DNA of 64,000 nt from Terracoccus sp. 273MFTsu3.1 (lineage in GTDB: Bacteria; Actinomycetota; Actinomycetes; Actinomycetales; Dermatophilaceae), in NCBI RefSeq assembly GCF_000383675.1, contig NZ_KB911827.1:62001-126000 (forward strand), read 5' to 3'. The notes under the pieces were generated by a model. The model was not told the origin of the DNA. It saw nothing but the letters and a program-made list of their open reading frames with translations, and did not search any database. The position numbers were made by a program, and so were the translations under genes. Numbering within the stretch: the stretch's first letter is position 1; each line of letters starts with the position of its first letter. This document shows positions 40,051 to 48,789 of the stretch, piece after piece.

Positions 40051-41649
40051 GTGACGGCGACGGATGCTGTGGTCATCGGCAGCGGACCCAACGGGCTCGT
40101 GGCGGCCAACCTCCTCGTCGACGCCGGATGGTCGGTCGTCGTGCTCGAGGAGCAGGGCCGGCCGGGGGGAGCGGTGTCGAGCGACGACGCCGTCGCGCCC
40201 GGGCACGTGCACGACACCTTCAGCTCCTTCTACCCCCTGGCCGCTGCGTCGCCGACGATCCGCGGGCTCCACCTCGAGGAGCACGGGCTCGAGTGGTCGC
40301 ACGCCCCGTCCGTCCTCGGTCACTCCTTCGGCGACGGCCGGTGGGGGGTCCTGCACCGGGACCGGGCGGCCACCGCCTCGGGGCTCGAGCAGGACGCACC
40401 CGGCGACGGCGAGGCGTGGCTGGCGCTCTGCGAGACGTGGGACCGCGTCGGCGACGACGTGCTGCGCGGACTCCTCAGTCCCTTCCCACCCGTGCGCGGC
40501 GGCGTCGGTCTGGCCCGTCAGGTGCTCCGACCGGGCGGGCTGGAGCTGCTGCGCGAGATGACGATGCCGGCCCGCAGCCTGACCGAGCGGCTCTTCCGCG
40601 GTGAGTCTGCACGCATGCTCGTGGCCGGCAACGCCGGTCACGCCGACATCGGTCTCGAGTCGCCGGGTTCGGCGGCCATGGGTCTGCTCCTCGCCCTGCT
40701 GGGCCAGTCCGTCGGCTTCCCCGTCCCGCGCGGCGGGGCGGGCCGTCTGGCGGCGGCGATGGTGTCCCGCCTCGAGGCCAAGGGTGGCGAGCTCTGTCTC
40801 GGCGAGCGAGCCGAGGGCGTACGCGTGGAGGGCGGTCGGGCGGTCGCCGTGCGGACCGCGTCCCGCGAGATCCGCGCGCGCCGCGCTGTCCTTGCCGACG
40901 TGTCGGCACCCGCCCTCTACGGCGGGCTCGTGCCGTGGGACGCCCTGCCGACGCGACTGCGTCACCGGATGGCGCGGTTCGAGTGGGACCCGTCGACGGT
41001 CAAGGTCGACTGGGCGCTCGACGGCCCCGTCCCGTGGGAAGGGCCTCCGGCCGCAGGTCCGGGCACGGTGCACGTCGCGGACTCGATGGACGAGATGACC
41101 CTGACCGGTGGGCAGGTGGCTGCCGGGCTCGTCCCGGACAAGCCCTTCCTCCTCGTCGGCCAGATGGGGGTGGCCGACGCCACACGAGTGCCGGCCGGGG
41201 GAGAGGCGCTGTGGGCGTACACCCATGTCCCCCAACGGGTTCGCGGTGACGCGGCCGCCGGTCGGTCCGGCGTGCGCGAGGTGCGCGGCACGTGGGGCGA
41301 GGGCGACCTCGACGCCATGGCCGAACGCATCGAGCAGCGCATCGAGGACCGGGCCCCCGGGTTCCGGGACCGCATCACGGCCCGACGGGTCCTGGGTCCG
41401 CGCGAGCTCGAGGCGCGCGACCGCAACCTCGTCGGGGGAGCCATCAACGGCGGCACCGCCGGACTCCAGCAGCAGCTCGTCTTCCGACCTGTCGCCGGGT
41501 CCGGACGCGCCGAGACACCCGTCAAGGGCCTCTACCTCGCATCCGCCTCGGCCCACCCCGGCGGGGGCGTGCACGGTGCCTGTGGCGCGAATGCGGCACG
41601 GGCGGCCCTGTGGCACCACACGATCCAACTGCCCTGGAGGCGCACATGA
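40051..41649 (+). CDS. FAD-dependent oxidoreductase, phytoene-desaturase-like
   Basis: The 532-aa protein has an N-terminal FAD Rossmann motif VIGSGPNGLVAANLL (about residues 7-21) and a C-terminal FAD-closing motif GLYLASASAHPGGGVHGACG (about 503-522), as in CrtI-type amine oxidase/phytoene dehydrogenase-like proteins. It oxidises an unknown substrate, possibly a polyene or lipid. GTG 40051 follows GAAGGGA. The stop overlaps the next gene start (ATGA), so the SRPBCC protein is translationally coupled to it. Confidence 0.85.
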   Translation: MTATDAVVIGSGPNGLVAANLLVDAGWSVVVLEEQGRPGGAVSSDDAVAPGHVHDTFSSFYPLAAASPTIRGLHLEEHGLEWSHAPSVLGHSFGDGRWGVLHRDRAATASGLEQDAPGDGEAWLALCETWDRVGDDVLRGLLSPFPPVRGGVGLARQVLRPGGLELLREMTMPARSLTERLFRGESARMLVAGNAGHADIGLESPGSAAMGLLLALLGQSVGFPVPRGGAGRLAAAMVSRLEAKGGELCLGERAEGVRVEGGRAVAVRTASREIRARRAVLADVSAPALYGGLVPWDALPTRLRHRMARFEWDPSTVKVDWALDGPVPWEGPPAAGPGTVHVADSMDEMTLTGGQVAAGLVPDKPFLLVGQMGVADATRVPAGGEALWAYTHVPQRVRGDAAAGRSGVREVRGTWGEGDLDAMAERIEQRIEDRAPGFRDRITARRVLGPRELEARDRNLVGGAINGGTAGLQQQLVFRPVAGSGRAETPVKGLYLASASAHPGGGVHGACGANAARAALWHHTIQLPWRRT

Positions 41650-42092
41650 GCACCACGACCCGGATCGTCCACGGCACACCCGAGGCGGTCTTCGACGTCC
41701 TCGCCGACGGGTGGAGCTACAGCCAGTGGGTCGTCGGCGCCTCGCGGGTGCGCGACGTGACGCCCGGCTGGCCGGCGCCCGACACGCACATCCACCACTC
41801 GGTCGGCGCGTGGCCGCTCCTCATCGACGACACGACGACGGTGCTCCGCTGCGAGCGGCCCGAGGTGCTCGAGCTGACGGTACGTGCCTGGCCGTCCGGT
41901 GAGGGCGTCGTGCGGATCACCTGCCGCGCGAGCGGGGCCGACACCGAGGTGACGATGGAGGAGGACGCGACGAAGGGGCCGGCGAAGCTCGTCCCGAAAC
42001 CGGTGCGCGACGTGGTGCTCGACCGCCGCAACCGAGAGGCGCTCCGGCGTCTGGCGATCCTCGTCGAGCGCGCCCAGCCCGACCCGGCCTGA
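41646..42092 (+). CDS. SRPBCC-family (START/Bet v1-like) protein
   Basis: The 148-aa protein has a single SRPBCC domain (MSTTTRIVHGTPEAVFDVLAD at the start, amphipathic long C-terminal helix LDRRNREALRRLAILVE). It forms a hydrophobic pocket for a ligand. The overlap with the FAD oxidoreductase gene suggests that it binds the substrate or product of that enzyme. Confidence 0.82.
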   Translation: MSTTTRIVHGTPEAVFDVLADGWSYSQWVVGASRVRDVTPGWPAPDTHIHHSVGAWPLLIDDTTTVLRCERPEVLELTVRAWPSGEGVVRITCRASGADTEVTMEEDATKGPAKLVPKPVRDVVLDRRNREALRRLAILVERAQPDPA

Positions 42093-42134
42093 CGGGTCGG
42101 GGGTCCGCCGGGGTCCCTGCGGGTGCTGTGCGGA

Positions 42135-42174
42135 ACTTGCGGCAATCTTGCGAAACGCCTGCGCGAGTCTTGCG
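42135..42174 (+). promoter_or_regulatory. Four heptamer direct repeats with 11-bp period
   Basis: ACTTGCG (42135), TCTTGCG (42146), GCCTGCG (42157) and TCTTGCG (42168) recur exactly every 11 bp, 55-94 bp before the start at 42229. The layout matches SARP binding sites (heptamers, 11-bp period). PhoP-type 11-nt direct repeats are an alternative. Confidence 0.6.
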
Positions 42175-42228
42175 CAATCCGGACAATTCGGAGGGCTGGT
42201 CCGCCGCCCTTCGTCCCGGAGCTCTCAC

Positions 42229-43161
42229 ATGTTCAGCACCCCTCGTGCCCGCACCACCCGCCTCGTCGCCGGGGCCCTCGCACTGGCGGGCACCGCTGCC
42301 GCCCTGGTCGCCATGGCTCCCGTCGCCGCGGCAGCGACAACGGGCGGCAAGGCCGTGACCGCCGCCTCGTCCTCGGCCCCGGACACCCGGGCCATGTGGG
42401 TGTGGGACACGAGCACCCCCGCGGCCACCGTCGACCTGGCCGTGGGCGCCGGCATCGACCAGCTCTTCGTCGCCGTCCCGCCGAACCTCGCCACCTCGAG
42501 CCAGCTGCCGAACATCAAGGCGCTGAGCGACCGGGCCCGCGCTGCCGGCATCCGGGTCGACGCGCTCGGGGGCGACCCCGGCTGGGTCGACAACCCGACG
42601 TGGGTCGTCACGTACTGGCTCAAGCCGGCCAAGAGCTCGGGCCTCTTCACCGGCATCCACGTCGACGTCGAGCCCTACTCCACGTCCGCCTGGGGCACCG
42701 ACCAGCAGTCCGTCGTCAGCAAGTACCTCACGCTGCTCGACAAGCTCAAGGCCAACGCCGGCACCTACCCCATCGAGGCCGACATCCCCTTCTGGTTCAA
42801 CACGATCCGTGCCGTCACGTCCACGGGCGCGGCCTCGACCCTGGACCGGGAGATCATGAAGCGCACGGCCGGGGTCACGGTGATGTCCTACCGGAACACC
42901 GCGGCCGGCACGGACGGGACGCTCGACGTCGCGTCCCCCGCCCTCACAGCCGGCGCCGCGCTCGGCAAGCCCGTGCGTCTCGGCCAGGAGACGAACTACC
43001 TCGGGTCGACGGCCGTCGACACGAAGCAGACGTTCTACGGCTGGACCCGGACCGCCATGGAGGCCCAGCTGGTCCAGGTGAACGCCGGGGCGCGTGCCTA
43101 CGCGACGTACGCCGGGCTGGCGATCCACGACGCCACCGGGTACGCCGCGATGGCCCCCTGA
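42229..43161 (+). CDS. Secreted protein, putative TIM-barrel glycosidase-like
   Basis: The 310-aa protein has a signal peptide (residues 1-36, ending AAA). The mature part looks like a TIM barrel: DTRAMWVWDTS at the start, VDALGGDPGWVD near 115, GIHVDVEPYST near 144-154 (an Asp/Glu pair at a strand end as in glycosidases), PIEADIPFWF near 182-191 and VMSYRNTA near 220. The substrate is unknown. It is controlled by the 11-bp-period repeat upstream if that prediction holds. It converges with the permease gene at a 27-bp gap. Confidence 0.75.
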   Translation: MFSTPRARTTRLVAGALALAGTAAALVAMAPVAAAATTGGKAVTAASSSAPDTRAMWVWDTSTPAATVDLAVGAGIDQLFVAVPPNLATSSQLPNIKALSDRARAAGIRVDALGGDPGWVDNPTWVVTYWLKPAKSSGLFTGIHVDVEPYSTSAWGTDQQSVVSKYLTLLDKLKANAGTYPIEADIPFWFNTIRAVTSTGAASTLDREIMKRTAGVTVMSYRNTAAGTDGTLDVASPALTAGAALGKPVRLGQETNYLGSTAVDTKQTFYGWTRTAMEAQLVQVNAGARAYATYAGLAIHDATGYAAMAP

Positions 43162-43188
43162 CCGGGACCGGAGCCGGTGCGCGACGGC

Positions 43189-44460
43189 TCAGCCGCCGCC
43201 GATCCGGCCGGCGATGATGCTCGTGACGATGACCGACGTGATCGTCACGGTCGAGAAGCCGGCGACGATCATCTTGGGCAGGATCTGGTTCTCGATCGCG
43301 GCCACCTCTTCGGGGCTCTCCCCGGCTCCCTTGGCGGCCTCCTGGGAGAGGATCATCGTGCCGGGGAAGCCGTAGAGCGAGGTGAGCCCGATCGCCACGG
43401 ACATCGACACGCTGTAGCCGAGAAGCTTGCCGACGAGGGCCGAGAAGCCCGCGATCCCGACGATCCCGAAGACGAAGGCGATGAGCAGCGGCACGGCCAA
43501 CGCCGACACGTCGCTGGGCTTCACCGTCGCCAGGGGGCCGAAGACGAGGATCATGATGGCGATCATCATGAGGCCGAAGGCGTCGATCCCGGACAGGACG
43601 GACGGCTTGAAGATCCCCGTCGTCCGCAGGGCGATGCCGAAGAGCAGGGCCACGACGAACGTGTTGAGGATGCCGTCGGTGACGTTGTTGATGCCGAGGC
43701 TGAGGAGCACCACGACCCCGACGATGAAGAGCGTGCCTGCGGTCGTGCGCAGGGACTCGGGCAGCTTCGTCTCGGGCACCGGCTCGACGGGTGGAGCCGC
43801 GCTGCCTCCGCCACTGCCAGCGCGACCGCTGTCGCCACCGGCGGCGGCCGCGCCGGCAGCCACGACCGGCGCCAGCGTGCCCGCTCGGTACTCCTCCTTG
43901 AGGCGGGCGGCCTCGCGGCGCAGGATGATCGAGGTGAGCGGGAAGCCGATGAGTCCCTGGAGCGCGGCGATGAGGACGGGGAAGACGGCGATGCTCGTCA
44001 GGCCCACGCCGAGGGCCGCCTCCTGGACGATGAGGACCGAGATGGTGCCGCCGCTCAGGGCACCGGTGCCGGCGATGACGAAGTCGAGAGCCTGCGCATA
44101 GCCGTCGGCCGCGGAGCCGGTGATCCGGGGCCCGAAGATGAATCCGGCCAGCAGCAGGGCAAGTCCGATGCCGATGACGGTGGCGATGCCGACGAGCAGC
44201 GTCTTCCACTGCTTCTTGAAGTCGTCGAGGCTGATCATGGTGCCGAGGTGGACGATGACGAAGCCGACGACGACGCCGGCGAGCGCGAGGAGGCTCGAGC
44301 TCGCGAGGAGGTCCTCGGGGAAGATGTCGGTGAGGAAGCCGACGAAGAAGATGATCGAGGCGACGAAGAGCGAGGACAGCAGCGACTTCGTCCTCTTGGC
44401 GACGAGGTCGCTGACGGTCCAGACGAGCATGACGATGACGAACGCGAGCACCGGGTTCAC
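43189..44460 (-). CDS. Multi-TM permease, GltS-like fold, unknown substrate
   Basis: The 423-aa protein has about ten to twelve TM helices in two halves that share a re-entrant-like pattern: ALSGGTISVLIVQEAA near residue 138 and GLTSLYGFPGTMILSQ near 359. A charged Gly-rich cytosolic loop (about 200-230) separates the halves. It resembles ion/solute symporters of a family found mainly in Firmicutes and actinobacteria, but the substrate is not known. It stands alone, upstream of a CDF gene. Confidence 0.7.
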   Translation of the reverse strand: MNPVLAFVIVMLVWTVSDLVAKRTKSLLSSLFVASIIFFVGFLTDIFPEDLLASSSLLALAGVVVGFVIVHLGTMISLDDFKKQWKTLLVGIATVIGIGLALLLAGFIFGPRITGSAADGYAQALDFVIAGTGALSGGTISVLIVQEAALGVGLTSIAVFPVLIAALQGLIGFPLTSIILRREAARLKEEYRAGTLAPVVAAGAAAAGGDSGRAGSGGGSAAPPVEPVPETKLPESLRTTAGTLFIVGVVVLLSLGINNVTDGILNTFVVALLFGIALRTTGIFKPSVLSGIDAFGLMMIAIMILVFGPLATVKPSDVSALAVPLLIAFVFGIVGIAGFSALVGKLLGYSVSMSVAIGLTSLYGFPGTMILSQEAAKGAGESPEEVAAIENQILPKMIVAGFSTVTITSVIVTSIIAGRIGGG

Positions 44461-44571
44461 AGCGGCCTCCTCTTCCTCGTGGTGGTGGGTGGTCGTCTCG
44501 CGATCGTGCCGGGGGAGCGGGGCGTACCGATTCCCCCTCCGTGGGTGATCCGCCCCGATCTGCTGACGCCG

Positions 44572-45498
44572 TCAGCCCTGCTGCCAGGCGGGGTCGCAGG
44601 ACAGCTCGACGTTGATCCACGTGGCCACGGACAGGTGGTGGAGCCGTGCCGTGAGAGCCGTCCGCAGCCGGTCGATGTCTGCGACGTCCCACTCGCCGGC
44701 GGCGACGACGTGGTCGACCTCCACGTAGAGGCGGCCCCCGGTCTTGGTCATGCGGACGACCGGGCTCATGAGCCCCATGCCGGCGCACACCTCGGTCACG
44801 GCCTGACGCGCCGGCCGCTCGATCTCGGGGGGAGGTGTCATCTCGAGCAGCTCGCGCGCCATGGTCCGGACGAAGCCGACCGGGGCGGGCAGCACCATGA
44901 GTGACACGACGATGACGAGCACCGGGTCGACGAGTGCTGACGCGGTGTCCTTGAACTCACCAGCGGGCAGCGCTGTCACGACGAGGAATCCGGCGAGGAT
45001 CGCCACCGACAGGAGGCTGGCGATCCGCCACCCCACGGCCTCCGCGGCCACGAGCTCACTCGTGCCGGACCGTGCCTCGAGCCAGCGCCAGGTCACGAGG
45101 CACAGCACGGTGGCCACCACCGCGTAGATCGTCGCCGACCTGGTGGAGACGTCGTCCCCACCCTCGGTGATGACGATGACGGCGTCGGTGACGGCGTATG
45201 CCGTGAAGCCCAGACGGGCGATCCCCTGCAGTCCGATGGTGAGGGGGAGGAAGGCCTGCCGGCCGTAGGGGAAGAGCTCGCTCTCGCCGCGCTCGGCCGC
45301 CTGGCTGGCGCGGAGGGCGAGGACGCTCATGACGAGCCCGATGCCGGCGGAGACGCCGTCGAAGAGGATGACGCGCGTGCCCGACACGATGCCCCAGGCG
45401 AGCGCCAGCGCCCCGGACACCGCACCCGCCGCGATGGAGAGGCGGAGCGCCCGGTCGGCGTCGGCCTTCCGGGTGGGCGTGGGGCTGGGCTGTTCCAC
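44572..45498 (-). CDS. Cation diffusion facilitator (CDF) family transporter
   Basis: The 308-aa protein has six TM helices and a C-terminal cytosolic domain (about residues 215-305). The metal-site residues of the family are visible as FDGVSAGIG (TM2) and ALVDPVLVI (TM5). The usual second His/Asp in these motifs is not obvious, so the ion is uncertain; such proteins normally export Zn, Mn, Co or Fe. Divergent from the ABC operon. Confidence 0.82.
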   Translation of the reverse strand: MEQPSPTPTRKADADRALRLSIAAGAVSGALALAWGIVSGTRVILFDGVSAGIGLVMSVLALRASQAAERGESELFPYGRQAFLPLTIGLQGIARLGFTAYAVTDAVIVITEGGDDVSTRSATIYAVVATVLCLVTWRWLEARSGTSELVAAEAVGWRIASLLSVAILAGFLVVTALPAGEFKDTASALVDPVLVIVVSLMVLPAPVGFVRTMARELLEMTPPPEIERPARQAVTEVCAGMGLMSPVVRMTKTGGRLYVEVDHVVAAGEWDVADIDRLRTALTARLHHLSVATWINVELSCDPAWQQG

Positions 45499-45643
45499 TC
45501 TCGAGCACCGCCCTCTCGTCCGTCGGGGCCCGGCCGGCGTCCCGCCGTCGGGAGGCCGGCTGGGCCGGTGCCGTTCGGACGCTAGTCGTCGCCGGCCGGA
45601 CGGTCCTCACCCGTGACGGGTGAGCGGGCAGACCCGGACCCGG

Positions 45644-45672
45644 TTATCACCGCGAGTTACGTGTCCTATAAC
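45644..45672 (+). promoter_or_regulatory. Sigma-A-type promoter TTATCA-N17-TATAAC
   Basis: A -35-like TTATCA and -10-like TATAAC with an ideal 17-bp spacer form an A/T-rich island in the gap before the ABC genes. Predicted start of transcription is near 45679. Confidence 0.6.
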
Positions 45673-45681
45673 GTTCTGAAC

Positions 45682-45732
45682 GTGAACGACGCGCGACGCG
45701 GGATGCCTGCCGCCCTGCGGCGCTGTCCCTAG
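45682..45732 (+). CDS. Possible leaderless 16-aa ORF ending in Arg-Arg-Cys-Pro
   Basis: The GTG is about 3 nt from the predicted transcript start, so it could be a leaderless short ORF. It ends ALRRCP and stop, with a Cys codon near the end, as in cysteine-responsive leader ORFs reported in mycobacteria. With 134 nt to the SBP gene it is a leader-type position. Evidence is thin. Confidence 0.3.
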   Translation: MNDARRGMPAALRRCP

Positions 45733-45865
45733 CCGCACCCCGGCGCGCCCCTCGCGGCGCCGCTCCGTGCGTGCGGCACACGCCCGTTCCCCCAGCCAGC
45801 ACCGTCGCCCGGCGAGCCGCGCCTCGGCGCGTCCTGACCTGCCCGAAACGAGAAGGACCACACCC

Positions 45866-46699
45866 ATGCCCCTCATCCAGCGCTCCGTGGCGGCTGCCAC
45901 CGTCGCCCTCGTCTCGCTCTCGCTCGCCGCCTGCGCGGGCGGGTCGTCCGGGAGCCAGGCTTCGGCCGACAACCCCTACGACCTCCAGCAGCCCGGCACC
46001 CTGCGGGCCGGCACTCTCACCGATGCGCCGCCGAACGTCTTCCTCAAGGACGGGACGTTCACCGGCTTCGACAACGACCTGCTGACCGCCGTCGCCGCCA
46101 AGCTGGGTCTCAAGGTCGAGTTCGTCGGTACCGAGTTCAGCTCGCTCCTCGCCCAGGTCAAGACCCGCAAGTTCGACGTCGGCTCCTCGTCGATCAGCAT
46201 CACCGAGGCCCGCAAGAAGACCGTCGACTTCACCAACGCGTACGACTTCGGCTTCCTCGGCCTCGACGTGCCGAAGGGCTCGAGCATCACCTCCTTCGAC
46301 CAGCTCGCGGGCAAGCGGGTCGTCGTCGTCCAGGGCACGGTCCAGGACGACTACGCGACGCGCGAGAAGCTCGACCCGGTCCGCGTCCCCGACTACAACG
46401 CCGCGCTCAACCAGCTCCGCGCCGGCACGGCCGACGCGTGGATCACCCCCGCCGAGATCGGCGAGAAGACCGCGGGCGACTCCGGCGGCAGGGTGCTGGC
46501 CGTGGCCAAGCAGCTCGACCCGGGCGGTATCGCGTATGCCGTCGCTCCCGGCAACGACACGCTGCGCGCCGCGCTCGACAAGGGCATCGACGCCGTCGTC
46601 GCCGACGGCACGTGGGCCAAGCTCCAGAAGCAGTACTACCCGAGCCGGGAGATCCCGGCCGACTTCAAGCCGGGCAGCGGCGCGGCCGCCGCCGAGTGA
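45866..46699 (+). CDS. ABC transporter substrate-binding lipoprotein, polar amino acid family
   Basis: The 277-aa protein has a signal with lipobox LSLAAC (Cys23) and a family-3 solute-binding fold: LRAGTLTDAPPNVFLKDG near residue 45, GFDNDLLTAVAAKLGLKVEF near 63, GSSSISITEARKKTVDFTNAY near 104 (broken here for length) and GTADAWI near 187. It captures a polar amino acid or similar compound outside the cell. First structural gene of a three-gene ABC operon. The downstream sulfur operon makes cystine or another sulfur compound plausible. Confidence 0.9.
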   Translation: MPLIQRSVAAATVALVSLSLAACAGGSSGSQASADNPYDLQQPGTLRAGTLTDAPPNVFLKDGTFTGFDNDLLTAVAAKLGLKVEFVGTEFSSLLAQVKTRKFDVGSSSISITEARKKTVDFTNAYDFGFLGLDVPKGSSITSFDQLAGKRVVVVQGTVQDDYATREKLDPVRVPDYNAALNQLRAGTADAWITPAEIGEKTAGDSGGRVLAVAKQLDPGGIAYAVAPGNDTLRAALDKGIDAVVADGTWAKLQKQYYPSREIPADFKPGSGAAAAE

Positions 46700-46738
46700 C
46701 CTCGACGCCGTAGCACCCATCACCGAGAGGAGGGTCGG

Positions 46739-47548
46739 ATGGACATCCTGACCACGTTGCGCGAGACGTTCTTCGACCTCGACGCCATGCGCGAGGCGCT
46801 GCCCGACCTGCTGCGCGTCGGCCTGCCCAACACGCTCATCCTGGCCCTAACCTCGGCGGTGATCGGCACGGTGCTCGGCATGGTTCTGGCCGTCTGCGGG
46901 CTCTCGCACCGACGCTGGCTGCGTTGGCCCGCACGAGTGTTCACCGACATCTTCCGTGGCCTCCCTGCCGCGGTGACGATCCTGCTCATCGGGGTCGGGC
47001 TGTCGCCGGTGGGGCTGCAGATCTGGGGTCCGAACCCCTATCCGCTGGGCATCCTCGCGCTGTCCCTCATCGCGAGCGCGTACATCGGTGAGATCTTCCG
47101 GTCGGGCATCCAGAGCGTCGACGACGGCCAGCTCGAGGCGGCGCGGGCCCTCGGTTTCAGCCGGCCCTCGGGGATGCGGCTCGTCGTCATCCCGCAGGGG
47201 GTGCGCCGGGTGCTGCCGGCCTTGGTCAACCAGTTCATCGCGCTGGTCAAGGAGTCCTCGCTCGTCTACTTCCTCGGCCTGCTCGCGAGCCAGCGCGACC
47301 TCTTCCGGATCGGGCAGGACGCGGCGGCCAACACCGGCAACCAGTCCGCGCTCGTCCTCGCCGGGCTGTTCTACCTGCTCATCACCGTCCCCCTGACGCA
47401 CGTCGTCAATGCCGTCGACCGCCGTCTGCGTGACGGCCGCCGGGCCGACGGCCCCGCCCGGCTCGACGACGCGGACGCGGACGGGGACGCGGACGGGGAC
47501 CGTGCCGCCGCTGACGCACCGCTCGCTCTGGCCCAGGAGGCACGATGA
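46739..47548 (+). CDS. ABC transporter permease, polar amino acid family
   Basis: The 269-aa permease has about five to six TM helices and the EAA loop EAARALGFSRPSGMRLVVIPQ (about residues 131-150). A low-complexity Asp/Gly/Ala tail follows the last helix (about 235-260). It forms the channel with the ATPase whose start overlaps its stop (ATGA). A GAGAGGAGG precedes the ATG. Confidence 0.92.
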   Translation: MDILTTLRETFFDLDAMREALPDLLRVGLPNTLILALTSAVIGTVLGMVLAVCGLSHRRWLRWPARVFTDIFRGLPAAVTILLIGVGLSPVGLQIWGPNPYPLGILALSLIASAYIGEIFRSGIQSVDDGQLEAARALGFSRPSGMRLVVIPQGVRRVLPALVNQFIALVKESSLVYFLGLLASQRDLFRIGQDAAANTGNQSALVLAGLFYLLITVPLTHVVNAVDRRLRDGRRADGPARLDDADADGDADGDRAAADAPLALAQEAR

Positions 47549-48315
47549 CCACCGGCAGCCCGACCACCATCGACGCACCCGCGACGGTCCGTGGAGTTGC
47601 CGTCTCCACCCGAGACGTCCACCTCGCGTTCGGTTCCAACCCCGTCCTGCGCGGCGTCGACCTCGACGTCCCGGCGGCGACGACGGCCTGCGTCATCGGC
47701 CCCTCGGGGTCAGGCAAGTCGACCCTGCTGCGGGTTGTCAACCGACTGCTCGAGCCCGACCGGGGTGACGTGCTGCTCGACGGCCGGAGCGTGCTGCGCG
47801 ACAACCCCGACGCGCTGCGTCAGCGGGTGGGCATGGTCTTCCAGCACTTCAACCTCTTCCCGCACAAGACGGTCCGGGCCAACGTGACCCTCGGCCTGAC
47901 GCGGCTCAAGGGCCTGTCACGCGACGCCGCCGCGGAGCAGGCCCAGCACCACCTCGATCGGGTCGGCCTGGCCCACAAGGCCGACGTGCGCCCGGGCAAC
48001 CTCTCCGGAGGTCAGCAGCAACGGGTGGCCATCGCGCGCGCCCTCGCCATGGAGCCCGAGGTGATGCTCTTCGACGAGGCGACCTCGGCCCTCGACCCGG
48101 AGCTCGTCAAGGGGGTCCTGGCCACCATGGCGGACCTGGCGGCGGAGGGGATGACGATGCTCGTCGTGACCCACGAGATGGGTTTCGCGAGGTCGGTCGC
48201 GCAGCAGGTGCTCTTCATGGACCACGGCCGGGTCGTCGAGTCGGGGGAGCCGGACACTCTCTTCGAGTCGCCGGAGACCGACAGGCTCCAGCGCTTCCTC
48301 TCGCAGGTGCTCTAG
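47545..48315 (+). CDS. ABC transporter ATPase, polar amino acid family
   Basis: The 256-aa ATPase has Walker A GPSGSGKST (about residues 52-60), a Q-loop in VFQHFNLFPH, signature LSGGQQQRVAIARALA, Walker B VMLFDEATSALDPE and the switch His in VVTHEMGFA. It powers uptake by the permease/SBP pair. A 15-bp hairpin terminator follows. Confidence 0.95.
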   Translation: MTTGSPTTIDAPATVRGVAVSTRDVHLAFGSNPVLRGVDLDVPAATTACVIGPSGSGKSTLLRVVNRLLEPDRGDVLLDGRSVLRDNPDALRQRVGMVFQHFNLFPHKTVRANVTLGLTRLKGLSRDAAAEQAQHHLDRVGLAHKADVRPGNLSGGQQQRVAIARALAMEPEVMLFDEATSALDPELVKGVLATMADLAAEGMTMLVVTHEMGFARSVAQQVLFMDHGRVVESGEPDTLFESPETDRLQRFLSQVL

Positions 48316-48333
48316 CCCCAGGCCGTGCCCGCT

Positions 48334-48367
48334 CCGAGGCCACGGACCCGACGGTCCGTGGCCTCGG
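48334..48367 (+). terminator. 15-bp perfect hairpin terminator of the ABC operon
   Basis: CCGAGGCCACGGACC pairs with GGTCCGTGGCCTCGG around a CGAC loop. It starts 18 nt after the ATPase stop. Confidence 0.85.
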
Positions 48368-48392
48368 TGCATCTCACGGAGTGGTCTGCCCA

Positions 48393-48420
48393 TTATCCCT
48401 ACCAAATCAGTATGTTATCT
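48393..48420 (+). promoter_or_regulatory. Promoter TTATCC-N16-TTATCT before the riboswitch
   Basis: An A/T-rich island in GC-rich surroundings. The predicted transcript start (near 48427) coincides with the first bases of the SAM riboswitch. Confidence 0.5.
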
Positions 48421-48426
48421 TCGTCG

Positions 48427-48541
48427 CAGGTCATGAGTCCCAGCGACAAGCCCCGGCTTGCTGGGCGGCAACCCTCCTCCGCGGTGGGGTGCCCCGGGTG
48501 AGGACCAGGCGTCGACCCGTCGGTCGACGCAAGCGCGGGCT
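48427..48541 (+). ncRNA. SAM-IV-type (S-adenosylmethionine) riboswitch
   Basis: The stretch contains the conserved SAM-I/SAM-IV core: GGTCATGAG, CCAGCGACAAGCCCCGGCTTG, CTGGGCGGCAACCCTCC and GGTGGGGTGCCCCGGGTGA, closed by GACC (48503-48506) pairing with GGTC (48429-48432). A 3' hairpin GCGTCGACC/GGTCGACGC (48509-48530) follows directly, which is the extra element of the SAM-IV class and may form its pseudoknot. It precedes a leader peptide and the sulfur operon, so high SAM should lower expression. Consensus recognised from memory, not by covariance search. Confidence 0.85.
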
Positions 48542-48572
48542 CGACGAGGGCCCCACGGACACAAGGGTTCCC

Positions 48573-48677
48573 ATGACGCATACCACCAAGCGGCCATCCC
48601 GCGGCCACGCCCTGTGGGCTCACCGCCGCCGGCACGTCGACCTGTCCCGGGTGAGCAGCGCCCTCTGTCCGGGCTGA
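48573..48677 (+). CDS. 34-aa leader peptide, HVDLxRVSSALC type
   Basis: A short ORF 32 nt after the riboswitch ends RRRHVDLSRVSSALCPG and stop. I recognise the H-[VI]-D-L-x-R-[VI]-x-x-A-x-C-x pattern as the conserved tail of actinobacterial putative leader peptides found before sulfur and cysteine genes. The single Cys codon near the end would stall ribosomes when cysteinyl-tRNA is scarce. A weak GGCCGG/CCGGCC stem (48704-48727) follows before the dioxygenase gene. No other coding role is likely. Confidence 0.75.
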   Translation: MTHTTKRPSRGHALWAHRRRHVDLSRVSSALCPG

Positions 48678-48789
48678 CGACCAGATGACCGCTTGCGCAG
48701 CCTGGCCGGCACCCACGGAGTCCGGCCGGAGCGCGCGGCGTCCCGCGTAATCCGTCCCGACCCACCCTCACACGTTCAGGAGCCTTGCC

